Shown here: piece by piece, positions 9,759-18,029 of the stretch | How positions within the stretch are numbered: the first letter of the stretch is position 1 | How the letters are laid out: each line of letters begins with the position of its first letter | Assembly: GCF_900108175.1 (NCBI RefSeq) | Contig: NZ_FNVO01000003.1 | Coordinates: forward strand, 310,001-374,000 | DNA: 64,000 bases | Reading direction: 5' to 3' | Origin: Thermomonospora echinospora | Lineage (GTDB): Bacteria > Actinomycetota > Actinomycetes > Streptosporangiales > Streptosporangiaceae | Position numbers and translations under genes: made by a program | Notes under the pieces: generated by a model | The model's input: only the letters and a program-made list of their open reading frames with translations | Databases searched by the model: none | What the model was told of the DNA's origin: nothing

Positions 9759-10685
9759 TCACAGCTTGGCCAGCACCTCGCCGGCCAGCAGCTCCAGGTG
9801 GTCCAGGTCCGACAGGTCCAGGACCTGCAGGTAGACGCACTCGGTGCCGAACTCGGCGAAGCGGCCGAGCTTGTCCAGCAGCTCGCCGGGCGTGCCGGCC
9901 AGCCCGTTCTCCCGCAGCTCGGACACCTCCCGGCCGATCGCCGCGGCCCGCCGCGCGATCTCGGCCTCGTCCCGGCCGCAGCACACCACCTGCGCCGCCG
10001 AGTAGACCATCGGCTCGGTGCGGCCGGCCTCCTCGCAGGCGGCGCGGACCCGCTCGTAGGCCGCCTTCGTCTCGTCCGCCCGGTTGAACGGCACGTTGTA
10101 CTCCTTGGCGTAGCGCGCCGCCAAGCGGGGGGTGCGCTTGGCGCCGGTCCCGCCGATGAGCACCGGCGGGCCGCCTGGCCGGACCGGCTTGGGCAGCGCG
10201 GGCGAGTCGGCCAGCCGGTAGTGCGCGCCCTCGAAGGAGTAGGTCTCCCCCTCCGGCGTCCCCCACAGCCCGGTGATGATCTCCAGCTGCTCCTCCAGCC
10301 GCTCGAAGCGCTCCTTGAGGGCGGGGAACGGGATGCCGTAGGCGGTGTGCTCGGCCTCGAACCAGCCGGTCCCGACTCCGAAGTCGACCCGGCCGCCGCT
10401 CATCTGGTCGACCTGGGCGACCGAGATCGCCAGCGGCCCCGGATAACGGAAGGTGGCGGCGGTCATCAGGGTGCCCAGCCGGATCCGGCTGGTCTCCCGG
10501 GCCAGCGCGGCCAGCGTGATCCAGGCGTCCGTCGGCCCGGGCTCCCCGCTGACATCGCCCATCTTCAGGTAGTGGTCGGAGCGGAAGAAGGCGTCGAAGC
10601 CCAGCTCCTCGGTCGCCCGGGCGACCCTCAGCAACGTGTCGTACGTGGCCCCCTGCTGGGGCTCGGTGAATATCCGCAGTCGCAT
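9759..10685 (-). CDS. LLM-class F420-dependent oxidoreductase
   Basis: A 308-residue TIM-barrel protein of the luciferase-like monooxygenase class. Seen: MRLRIFTEPQQGA start; an early ELGFDAFFRSDHY strand-helix; SRIRLGTLMTAATFRYPG; and VDFGVGTGWFEAEHTAYG, the family cofactor-binding region. Many actinobacterial members use reduced F420 rather than FMN; that is inferred from family. The ATG at 10685 is chosen because the barrel begins there; the upstream in-frame extension (to 10859) looks non-coding. Substrate is unknown. Confidence 0.88.
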   Translation of the reverse strand: MRLRIFTEPQQGATYDTLLRVARATEELGFDAFFRSDHYLKMGDVSGEPGPTDAWITLAALARETSRIRLGTLMTAATFRYPGPLAISVAQVDQMSGGRVDFGVGTGWFEAEHTAYGIPFPALKERFERLEEQLEIITGLWGTPEGETYSFEGAHYRLADSPALPKPVRPGGPPVLIGGTGAKRTPRLAARYAKEYNVPFNRADETKAAYERVRAACEEAGRTEPMVYSAAQVVCCGRDEAEIARRAAAIGREVSELRENGLAGTPGELLDKLGRFAEFGTECVYLQVLDLSDLDHLELLAGEVLAKL

Positions 10686-10962
10686 ACGTCCATCTTGGTA
10701 CTGATCAGGACACGTCCGCGAACGCAGGGGCACCGTCCGCCCGCACGGTAGAGGCGTCCCGTACGGCGTCGCCCGCTCCGGCCGGCCCACGGCCGCCGGG
10801 CGGTGTCCGTGCACATGCCATCGCGGCGGTTTCCGGGTCACAAGTGGCCGATCAGCCACTGTTCGTCATCCATGGCGGGCATATCCGCATGTTCCGCATG
10901 TCTCGCCCTTCCCTTCTCTGCCATGGTGGGATTCGTTGCAGAAGCGACCGCTGGGAGTGCCG

Positions 10963-11991
10963 ATGGCCGTGTTCGGCATTGACTACGCGTGGGGCAGGCC
11001 GGGCCCCGCCGCCCTGAAACGGGCCGGGGCGAAGTTCGTCTGCCGCTACGTCTCGCACGACACCACCGGCAAGGACCTCACCCGCGCCGAGGCCGACCAG
11101 TTGTCGGAGGCGGGGCTGTGGCTGGTCGTGGTGTGGGAGACCACCGCCTCGCGGGCGCTGTCGGGCCGGGCGGGCGGCGCCGCCGACGCACGCGACGCCG
11201 ACCGCAAGGCGCAGGCCTGCGGCATGCCCGCCGACCGGCCGATCTACTTCGCGGTGGACTTCGACGCCTCCGCCGCCCAGCAGGAGGTGATCAACGCCTA
11301 CCTGGACGGCGCCGCCGGCGTGATCGGCCGCGACCGGGTGGGCCTGTACGGCGGGTACGGGCCGGTCAAGCGGGCGCTGGACGCCGGCAAGGCCCGCTGG
11401 GCCTGGCAGACCTACGCCTGGTCCGGCGGCCGGTGGGACGACCGGGCCCATATCCAGCAGTACTCCAACGAACGTGAGCTGAACGGCGTGAGCGTCGACT
11501 ACAACCGCGCCGTCACCGGCGACTATGGGCAGTGGCGCGTCGGCGTCAGCCCTGCGGAGGATGACATGCCTGAGTACGTGTCCGTGGGAGCCGACGCCGG
11601 GCAGTCCCTGCCGTCCGGCCAGTGGACCACGATCGTGTGGGATCGCGAGTACTCCGACTCGACCCGCCAGCACCGGGACGCGGGCGGTCCCGGGCTGCTG
11701 AACGGCCCGGCCCGGTACGCGCTGACCGCCTCCGCCACGCTGCGCGGGGTCCCCGCGGGCACCGAGGTCAGGGCCCGGGCGATCGAGGTCGACTCCGCCG
11801 ACGCCGACGAGGTCGCCACCGGGCCCGTGCAGCAGTACGCCGCGAACGGGCAGGGCGATCTGGCGGTGTTGTACGGGCTGCCCGCCGACACCGTCGACGA
11901 GGGGCGCTGGCTGGGCTTCCAGGTGCGGCACGACGCCCCCGGCCCGATCACCGTCGCCGACGCCAAGGCGAAGGTCCTTTACTGGAGGTGA
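10963..11991 (+). CDS. DUF1906 glycoside-hydrolase-like protein with C-terminal beta domain
   Basis: A 342-residue protein. Residues about 1-190 are a DUF1906 (Rv2525c-like, GH25-related) TIM barrel: GIDYAWG at the N terminus, FVCRYVSH, YFAVDFDA (catalytic-type acidic pair) and VGLYGGYG. Residues about 200-342 are a separate, unassigned beta-rich module (PEYVSVGADAG onward). No signal peptide is visible, so it is either exported by a non-Sec route, phage-endolysin-like, or intracellular. The ATG at 10963 is chosen from GGGAG 6 bases upstream; a TTG at 10936 would add nine residues. Role in peptidoglycan or glycan turnover is inference. Confidence 0.85.
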   Translation: MAVFGIDYAWGRPGPAALKRAGAKFVCRYVSHDTTGKDLTRAEADQLSEAGLWLVVVWETTASRALSGRAGGAADARDADRKAQACGMPADRPIYFAVDFDASAAQQEVINAYLDGAAGVIGRDRVGLYGGYGPVKRALDAGKARWAWQTYAWSGGRWDDRAHIQQYSNERELNGVSVDYNRAVTGDYGQWRVGVSPAEDDMPEYVSVGADAGQSLPSGQWTTIVWDREYSDSTRQHRDAGGPGLLNGPARYALTASATLRGVPAGTEVRARAIEVDSADADEVATGPVQQYAANGQGDLAVLYGLPADTVDEGRWLGFQVRHDAPGPITVADAKAKVLYWR

Positions 11992-12009
11992 CCGTCCGGT
12001 CGCCCGACC

Positions 12010-12036
12010 CGCCCGGCCGGCGGTACCGGCCGGGCG
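12010..12036. terminator. Hairpin between convergent genes
   Basis: An 11-bp perfect stem (12010-12020 with 12026-12036) and 5-base loop lies 18 bases after the DUF1906 stop and before the stop of the opposing small membrane-protein gene. Confidence 0.6.
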
Positions 12037-12073
12037 CGACTCGGGCACCTGGCGACGCGCAACCGCGCCCGGC

Positions 12074-12364
12074 TCACCACGAGTCGTCGGTCAGTTCGCC
12101 CGCCAGCCGGGCGGCCCGGTGCAGGATCCGGGTCTGCGTCTCCAACTGGTCGATGATCCGCCGCTGCTGCTCGCGGATGTCGTGCAGCACCAGCACGATC
12201 GCCACCGCGAAGGGCACCACCGTGCCCGCCAGCCCGGCCCCGACGGTGACCGCCGCGGCGCCGGTCCCGCCCAGAGCGGCCACGGCCAGCCCGCCCGCCG
12301 CCGCGGCGACCATGGACAGGCCCAGCAGGCGGCGGTACCGCGGCCACGGTCCGGCTGAGCGCAT
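12074..12364 (-). CDS. Small two-TM membrane protein
   Basis: A 96-residue protein with a short basic N terminus (RPYRR-like PRYRRL), two hydrophobic segments at about 15-35 and 37-60, then a charged amphipathic helix (DIREQQRRIIDQLETQTRILHRAARLAGEL) likely to form a coiled coil in the cytoplasm. The ATG at 12364 follows GAAGGAG at ideal spacing and is preferred to upstream in-frame starts. A promoter is visible upstream. I do not recognise a family. It pairs in style with the small tail-anchored coiled-coil protein at 13257. Confidence 0.7.
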   Translation of the reverse strand: MRSAGPWPRYRRLLGLSMVAAAAGGLAVAALGGTGAAAVTVGAGLAGTVVPFAVAIVLVLHDIREQQRRIIDQLETQTRILHRAARLAGELTDDSW

Positions 12365-12402
12365 GCTGGCACTCCTTCGGGAGGCGGCGGAACTGACGAC
12401 CA

Positions 12403-12431
12403 CCGATACTGAGAGTCTTCCCCTTTGTCAA
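12403..12431 (-). promoter_or_regulatory. Sigma-70-type promoter of small membrane protein gene
   Basis: On the minus strand, a consensus -35 TTGACA (12426-12431) and TATCGG -10 (12403-12408) are 17 bases apart, 38 bases upstream of the start codon. It lies in an AT-richer spacer, which stands out from the surrounding coding DNA. Confidence 0.55.
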
Positions 12432-12477
12432 ATACTGTAACTACCAGTCAGATCCGGCAACGTTCCGTTTCGGCAAC

Positions 12478-12495
12478 TCTTACCGAGAGGTAAGA
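12478..12495. repeat. 7-bp hairpin in AT-richer spacer
   Basis: tcttacc pairs with ggtaaga around a GAGA loop, between the stop of the helix-turn-helix gene and the promoter of the small membrane protein. It could be a terminator remnant or a regulator site. Confidence 0.35.
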
Positions 12496-12625
12496 AACGC
12501 CTTGCTCCATTGCCATAAGAACCTTGGGGAAAGGGTCCGGACAAGGCACCCGGTACATCTCGGCGGCGCCGATGCGACGGCCCGGCCCGCAGCTCGGGCC
12601 TGGGGCGGGGTCGGCCCCGTTCGCC

Positions 12626-13036
12626 TCAGTGGCGCCGCCGCGGGGAGGTGCGGCCGGTCTCGCCGTAGAGCGCACGCAGGAAGGCCAGGGCCACCCGGCG
12701 GCGCTCACCGGAGTCGGCCCGCAGGTCGGCGAAGTAGGCGTCCAGCTCCTGCAGCTCGCGGACCACGGTGTTCAGGTCTGGCTCTCCCGTGTCCCGGCCC
12801 GGCGTGGGCTCGCGCCCCTCCCCGATCCGGACCAGATCACCGGCCCGCCAGCGCAGCGCCCCCTCGATCGCGCCGCGCGTACGCGCCTGGGGCCAGCGTC
12901 CGCCCGACTCCAGGTTGTACACGGTCTTCACGGTCACCCCGGCGCGCTCGGCGAGCTGCTCCTGCGTCAGCCCGAGCGAGCCGCGGCGCGCGACCACGTA
13001 CTTGGCGACGCGCTCGCGGTCCAACGGCCCAGCCAT
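12626..13036 (-). CDS. XRE-family helix-turn-helix regulator
   Basis: A 136-residue protein. Residues about 10-60 form an XRE-type helix-turn-helix (LGLTQEQLAERAGVTVKTVYNLESG), with a C-terminal helical segment of about 60 residues (ELQELDAYFADLRADSGERRRVALAFLRALY) and a basic tail. No enzyme or metal site is evident. It sits in a small accessory patch between AT-richer spacers on both sides, next to two small membrane proteins, so local regulation of these is plausible but unproven. Confidence 0.85.
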   Translation of the reverse strand: MAGPLDRERVAKYVVARRGSLGLTQEQLAERAGVTVKTVYNLESGGRWPQARTRGAIEGALRWRAGDLVRIGEGREPTPGRDTGEPDLNTVVRELQELDAYFADLRADSGERRRVALAFLRALYGETGRTSPRRRH

Positions 13037-13256
13037 GCGCTCAGGATGCCGGAAAAATTCAGGAACATCTAGTAATTACACCCGGAAGGTTTTCTTCCTC
13101 ACAGGTCCGGTCGCACTGTCCCACAGGGCATCCAGCACCCCGTACCGGGCTTAAAAATTTCTGATTATTTCCGGTCGAGGTGGCAATACTTACCGGTAAC
13201 TGAGTTCCACCCCTCCGCCTCCGGGACCGCCGGCGTGAGGGAAGAAGGGGGTCACC

Positions 13257-13559
13257 ATGAGCGGACAAGCCGCCGTCGACCTGGCGATAGCCGAGCTGCG
13301 TCGTGGACTGGAGGTGGGCATGGCCAACGTCGAAGGCCAGATTGCGCTGCTGCACCAGATCCAGGGCCACCACGAGCGCCGGGTGGATGAGCACACCCGG
13401 CTGCTGGACGAACTCGGCGAACGGCTCGCCGCCGCCGAACGCGACCAGGTCACCCGGGCCCAGTTGGACAGCCGGTTCCGGCACACGGTCGCGCTGCTCG
13501 GCCTGATCGTCACCGCCGCGTCGGTGCTGGCGTCCACCCTCCTGGCGATGGTGGCCTGA
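13257..13559 (+). CDS. Small coiled-coil protein with C-terminal membrane anchor
   Basis: A 100-residue protein. Residues about 5-70 are a continuous charged helix with heptad-like hydrophobics (VDLAIAELRRGLEVGMANVEGQIALLHQIQ), and 76-98 form one transmembrane segment (VALLGLIVTAASVLASTLLAMV). The layout resembles phage XhlA-type hemolysin-associated proteins, but similarity is architectural only. GGGAAGAAGGGGG supports the ATG. It is divergent from the XRE regulator across a 220-base AT-richer spacer. Confidence 0.75.
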   Translation: MSGQAAVDLAIAELRRGLEVGMANVEGQIALLHQIQGHHERRVDEHTRLLDELGERLAAAERDQVTRAQLDSRFRHTVALLGLIVTAASVLASTLLAMVA

Positions 13560-13593
13560 GGTCCGGCGGCGCGCGGGGGCGCGCCACCGGGCC
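13560..13593. terminator. Hairpin between convergent genes
   Basis: A 15-position stem (13560-13574 with 13579-13593, 13 pairs matching, inner 7 perfect) and GGGG loop directly follows the small coiled-coil gene and precedes the stop of the opposing methyltransferase gene. Confidence 0.55.
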
Positions 13594-13607
13594 TCAGCAC
13601 ACGGCGG

Positions 13608-15029
13608 TCATCCGGGGATCAGGGTCGCCACCAGCTCCACATGGTGGGTCATGGGGAACGCGTCGAAGGCCCGCAGCGACTGCAGCGTCCAGCCGAACTC
13701 GCCGAAGTAGGCCAGGTCCCGGGCCAGCGTGGCGGCGTCGCACGACACGTACGCGACCTTCCGCCCGGCCAGTCCGGCGACGTGCTCCACCACCTGGCGG
13801 CCCGCCCCGGTGCGCGGCGGGTCCAGCAGCACCAGATCGGCCCGCAGGCCGTTCTCCCGTTCGCGGGCCCCGCCGCGCCGGCCCGCTCCGCCACGGCCGG
13901 CCGGACCCCCGCGCCCGGAGCGCCCGGCCTCGGCGGGCCGGTGCTCACGGCCGAACTCCAGCTCGGCGATGACGTCCTCGACCCGGCCCTGCTCGATCGA
14001 CACGTTCCGCAGGTCCCGCAGGTTGAACCGGGCGTCGCGGACCGCCTGGGCGTCGGACTCCACCCCGACGACCAGGCCGTCCCGGCCGACCCGCTCGGCC
14101 AGCACCCCGGCGAACAGGCCGACCCCGCAGTACAGGTCCAGTGCGATCTCCCCCGGCCGGGGCTCCAGCGCGGCCAACACCGCGTCCGCCAGGGCCTGCG
14201 CGGCACCCGGATGGACCTGCCAGAAGCCGCTGCCGGTGACCTGCCAGAGCCGGCCGGCCGCCTCCTCGCGGACGTAGGGCTGCGGGCCGCCGGGCGTGCC
14301 GCGCCCGCGCAGCAGCCGGACCGGAACGTCCAGCCGGGGCACCTTCGCCGCCCGCCGGCCGCCGCCCCGCGACCGGGAGGCGCGCTCGCGCAGCGCCACC
14401 AGCCGGTCGCCGGTGCCCGCCGACACGATGCCCTCCACCGAGGCCGCGCCCGGCCAGCGCTTGCGCTCGATGCCGATCATCTCCACCCCGGGGTGGGCGA
14501 TCAGGCACTCGTCGACCGGCTCGACCTGGTGCGAGCGGTGCCGACGCAGCCCCACGACCCCGTCGTCACGGACCGCGAACTGCACCCGCGTCCGCCAGCC
14601 CAGACCCGGGCCGCGGGCGGTGAGCTCGTCCTCGTCGTGGTGCGGGTCGGGCACCTCCTCGACCACCACGGTGCGGTCGATGCCGGCCAGCCTGCTCAGC
14701 TGCTCCTCGACCACCGCCGCCTTGAGCCGGCGCTGGGCCGGCAGCGAGGCGTGCTGCCAGTCGCAGCCGCCGCAGCGGCCGGGACCGGCGAACGGGCAGG
14801 GCGGCACGACCCGGTCCGGGGAGGCCCGCAGGATCTCCACCGCGTCGGCGCGCAGAAAGTTCTTGGTGACCTCGGTCACCCGGGCCCGCACCCGTTCCCC
14901 GGGCAGGGTGTGCCGGACGAACACCACCCGGCCCTCGTGGCGGGCGACGCACCAGCCCCCGTTGGCCACCGTCCCGATATCGAGTTCGAGTACATCCGGA
15001 ATCGGGGGGTCAAGGCGGAGATCAGTCAC
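13608..15029 (-). CDS. TrmA/RlmD-family RNA (uracil-C5) methyltransferase
   Basis: A 473-residue enzyme orthologous in position to M. tuberculosis Rv2689c. N-terminal TRAM-like RNA-binding domain (about 12-72), then a CPF...CGGCDW cysteine cluster typical of the 4Fe-4S RumA/RlmD group, then the SAM domain with LDLYCGVGLFAG, the LLDPPRTG catalytic loop and the YVSCDAATLARD catalytic-Cys motif. Expected to make m5U in rRNA or tRNA; which site is not determined by sequence alone. The GTG start overlaps the 3' end of the KimA-like permease gene by 8 bases, so the two are co-transcribed. A basic Arg/Gly-rich insertion lies at about 370-390. Confidence 0.9.
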   Translation of the reverse strand: MTDLRLDPPIPDVLELDIGTVANGGWCVARHEGRVVFVRHTLPGERVRARVTEVTKNFLRADAVEILRASPDRVVPPCPFAGPGRCGGCDWQHASLPAQRRLKAAVVEEQLSRLAGIDRTVVVEEVPDPHHDEDELTARGPGLGWRTRVQFAVRDDGVVGLRRHRSHQVEPVDECLIAHPGVEMIGIERKRWPGAASVEGIVSAGTGDRLVALRERASRSRGGGRRAAKVPRLDVPVRLLRGRGTPGGPQPYVREEAAGRLWQVTGSGFWQVHPGAAQALADAVLAALEPRPGEIALDLYCGVGLFAGVLAERVGRDGLVVGVESDAQAVRDARFNLRDLRNVSIEQGRVEDVIAELEFGREHRPAEAGRSGRGGPAGRGGAGRRGGARERENGLRADLVLLDPPRTGAGRQVVEHVAGLAGRKVAYVSCDAATLARDLAYFGEFGWTLQSLRAFDAFPMTHHVELVATLIPG

Positions 15030-17073
15030 GCTTCGAAACGATACCGCCGCCCGCGCGTGTTCGATCCCCCTCCGGGACGTCGCCGTAGGGGCGGCGGGCC
15101 GAGCCCGGGGCGGCCCGCTCGGGCCGGCCCCCCAGCCGGGCGGAGGAGGCCAGCTGCCAGGGCACGCTGGTGACCATCACCCCGGGCACGAACAGCAGCC
15201 GGCCCTTCATCCGCAGCGCGCTCTGGTTGTGCAGCAGGTGCTCCCACCAGTGACCGACCACGTACTCGGGGACGAACACCGTCACCACGTCGCGCGGGCT
15301 GCGCCGACGCACCTTCTTGACGTAGTCCACCACCGGCCGGGTGACCTCCCGGTACGGCGAGTCCAGGATCTTCAGCGGCACCGGCAGGTCCAGCGCCTCC
15401 CACTGGTCGCGGAGCCGGGCGGCCTCGTCGCGGTCCACCGAGACGGTGACCGCCTCCAGCGTGGAGGGGCGGGTGGCGCGCGCGTAGGCCAGTGCCCGCA
15501 GCGTCGGCTTGTGGATTTTCGACACCAGCACGATGGCGTGGTTGCGGGCCGGCAGCACCACGTCCTCACCGGTGGGCTCCAGCTCCGCGGCCACCGTGTC
15601 GTAGTGCCGCCGGATCCCCTTCATCAGCGCGAACAGCACCGGCATCGCCAGGCACACGATCCACGCACCGTGCGTGAACTTGGTGAGCAGCACGATGACC
15701 AGCACGAAGCCGGTGACCGTGCCGCCGACCGCGTTGATGATCCGGCTGCGGTGCATGTGGGCGCGCCGGGCGGGGTCGGTCTCGGTGCGCAGGTGCCGGT
15801 TCCAGTGCCGGACCATGCCGATCTGGCTGAGCGTGAACGACACGAACACGCCGACGATGTAGAGCTGGATCAGCTTGGTGACCTCGGCCTGGAAGGCGTA
15901 CACCAGCAGCCCGGCCATGGCGGCCAGGATGATGATGCCGTTGCTGAAGGCCAGTCGGTCGCCCCGGGTGTGCAGCTGCCGGGGCAGGAAGCCGTCGCGG
16001 GCCAGGATCGAGCCCAGCACCGGGAACCCGTTGTAGGCGGTGTTGGCCGCCAGGAACAGGATCAGCGCGGTGACCCCCGCGATGTACAGGAACGGCAGCG
16101 ACCCCTCGCCGAACACGGCCGAGGCCACCTGGGTGAGAATCGGCTCCTGGACGTAGCCGTGCCCCACCGGCTGCCCGTCGCGTAGCAGGTCCTCGGCGGG
16201 ATTCTCGGCCACCCGCACGTCGGAGGCCAGCGCCAGCGTGATCACCCCGCCGAACATGGTGATCGCGATCAGCCCCATCATCAGCAGCGTGGTGGCGGCG
16301 TTGCGGCTCTTGGGCTTACGGAAGGCCGGCACCCCGTTGCTGATGGCCTCCACCCCGGTCAGCGCCGCGCAGCCGGAGGAGAACGCCCGCAGCAGCAGGA
16401 ACAGCACCGCGAAGCCCGCCAGGTCGACCTGCTCGGGCCGTACCTCCAGGTCGGCGGTGGGTGCGCGCAGTTGGTCGCCCAGCACCCCCACCCGCAGCAG
16501 CCCGAACGCGATCATGCCCAGCACGCCCACCACGAAGGCGTAGGTGGGGATGGCGAACAGGGTGCCCGACTCGCGGACGCCGCGCAGGTTCATCACGGTC
16601 AGCAGCGTGATGATGGCCAGCGCGGCCGTCACCTTGTGCTCCCCGATCAGGGGGATCGCCGAGCCGATGTTCTCCACCCCGGAGGAGACCGACACCGCCA
16701 CCGTCAGCACGTAGTCGACCATCAGCGCGCTGGCGACGGTCAGCCCGGCGGCGGGCCCCAGGTTGGTCATGGCGACCTCGTAGTCGCCGCCGCCGCTGGG
16801 GTAGGCGTGCACGTTCTGCCGGTAGGAGGCCACGACCACGGCCATCAGCGCCGCGATGGCCAGCGCGATCCACGGGCCGTAGTGGTAGAAGGAGACCCCG
16901 GCGACCGCCAGCATCATCAGCAGCTCTTGGGGAGCGTAGGCGACCGATGACAGGGGGTCACTGGCGAAGATGGGCAACGCGATCCGCTTGGGCAGCAGTT
17001 GCTCGTGCAGCTGGCCGCTGCGCAGTGCTCGTCCTACCAGGACCCGTTTGACGAGGTCCGCAACTTTGGACAC
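15022..17073 (-). CDS. KimA/YdaO-like APC-superfamily permease (probable K+/H+ symporter)
   Basis: A 683-residue protein with about 12 TM segments and a cytosolic C-terminal domain of about 180 residues; positional ortholog of M. tuberculosis Rv2690c. The signature stretches FASDPLSSVAYAPQE, YRQNVHAYPSGGGDYEVA and VDYVLTVAVSVSSGVENI, and the C-terminal VPEYVVGHWWEHLLHNQSAL, closely follow Bacillus subtilis KimA, a c-di-AMP-controlled potassium importer (recalled, not aligned here). Databases usually label such proteins amino-acid permeases. The GTG at 17073 is chosen because the following residues (VSKVADLVKRVLVGRAL) match the KimA N terminus; a longer frame upstream looks non-coding. Divergent from ceoB, 193 bases apart. 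Confidence 0.85.
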   Translation of the reverse strand: MSKVADLVKRVLVGRALRSGQLHEQLLPKRIALPIFASDPLSSVAYAPQELLMMLAVAGVSFYHYGPWIALAIAALMAVVVASYRQNVHAYPSGGGDYEVAMTNLGPAAGLTVASALMVDYVLTVAVSVSSGVENIGSAIPLIGEHKVTAALAIITLLTVMNLRGVRESGTLFAIPTYAFVVGVLGMIAFGLLRVGVLGDQLRAPTADLEVRPEQVDLAGFAVLFLLLRAFSSGCAALTGVEAISNGVPAFRKPKSRNAATTLLMMGLIAITMFGGVITLALASDVRVAENPAEDLLRDGQPVGHGYVQEPILTQVASAVFGEGSLPFLYIAGVTALILFLAANTAYNGFPVLGSILARDGFLPRQLHTRGDRLAFSNGIIILAAMAGLLVYAFQAEVTKLIQLYIVGVFVSFTLSQIGMVRHWNRHLRTETDPARRAHMHRSRIINAVGGTVTGFVLVIVLLTKFTHGAWIVCLAMPVLFALMKGIRRHYDTVAAELEPTGEDVVLPARNHAIVLVSKIHKPTLRALAYARATRPSTLEAVTVSVDRDEAARLRDQWEALDLPVPLKILDSPYREVTRPVVDYVKKVRRRSPRDVVTVFVPEYVVGHWWEHLLHNQSALRMKGRLLFVPGVMVTSVPWQLASSARLGGRPERAAPGSARRPYGDVPEGDRTRAGGGIVSKRD

Positions 17074-17266
17074 GAGTGCAGAGCCTAGTCTGTGGCGGGG
17101 ACAATCCGGCCGGCGGCCACCGCCGCGCCGGTCATCGGCGGATATGCGAACCACGGCCTGCCCGCGATGCGGGCGGGGTATGACAGTGCGCGGCTGATGT
17201 GTAGGTTTCAACCCGTCAGGGATCACGGGGCAAGCGCGATCCTGCGACGCCGGGGAAGGGACGGCC

Positions 17267-17935
17267 GTGCATATCGTGATCATGGGATGCGGGCGGGTCG
17301 GGTCGACGCTCGCCCACATCCTGGAGGACAAGGGTCATTCGGTGGCGATCATCGACCAGAGTCCCGAGGCGTTCCGTCGGCTGCGCGGCGGCTTCCGGGG
17401 CCGCCGGGTGACCGGGGTCGGGTTCGACCGGGACGTCCTGGAGGAGGCCGGCATCGAGCAGGCCTCCGCGTTCGTGGCCGTCAGCAGCGGTGACAACTCC
17501 AACATCATCTCCGCCCGGGTGGCCCGGGAGACCTTCGGGGTGGAGAACGTGGTGGCGCGCATCTACGACCCCCGGCGGGCCGAGGTCTACCAGCGGCTGG
17601 GCATCCCGACGGTGGCGACCGTGCGGTGGACCGCCGACCAGATGCTGCGCCGGCTGCTGCCGGACGGGGCGCTGCCGCTGTGGCGCGATCCGACCGGCGA
17701 GATCATGCTGGCCGAGCTGAGCGTCGGCGAGGCGTGGATCGGCACCAAGGTGACCGCGTTCGAGGAGGCCGTGCGCACCCGGGTGGCGTTCCTGTCGCGG
17801 ATGGGAGAGGCCATCGTGCCGGACGCCGACACGGTGATCCAGGACGGTGACGTGGTGCATGTGATGGCACGTTCCGACGACAAGGACCGGCTCAACAAGG
17901 CGGTGGCGCAGCCTGCCGACGGAGGCGACCGGTGA
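17267..17935 (+). CDS. ceoB: TrkA/RCK potassium-transport regulatory protein CeoB
   Basis: A 222-residue cytosolic RCK protein. The Rossmann dinucleotide loop MGCGRVGS is at 6-13, the TrkA_N domain spans about 1-125 and a TrkA_C domain about 140-210. It binds NAD(H)/ATP-type ligands and gates a membrane K+ transporter. The GTG start follows GGGAAGGG. ceoC follows 94 bases later on the same strand, as Rv2691-Rv2692 in M. tuberculosis. The divergent KimA-like permease is its most likely membrane partner, by inference from conserved linkage. Confidence 0.92.
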   Translation: MHIVIMGCGRVGSTLAHILEDKGHSVAIIDQSPEAFRRLRGGFRGRRVTGVGFDRDVLEEAGIEQASAFVAVSSGDNSNIISARVARETFGVENVVARIYDPRRAEVYQRLGIPTVATVRWTADQMLRRLLPDGALPLWRDPTGEIMLAELSVGEAWIGTKVTAFEEAVRTRVAFLSRMGEAIVPDADTVIQDGDVVHVMARSDDKDRLNKAVAQPADGGDR

Positions 17936-18029
17936 CGAGGGCGGTCGGCGTCGCGGGAAGGGACGACGCACAACAGCACGCGGAACGCAACGGCGCGCAA
18001 CAGCACGCGGGACGGGAGAGGCGCGCACG

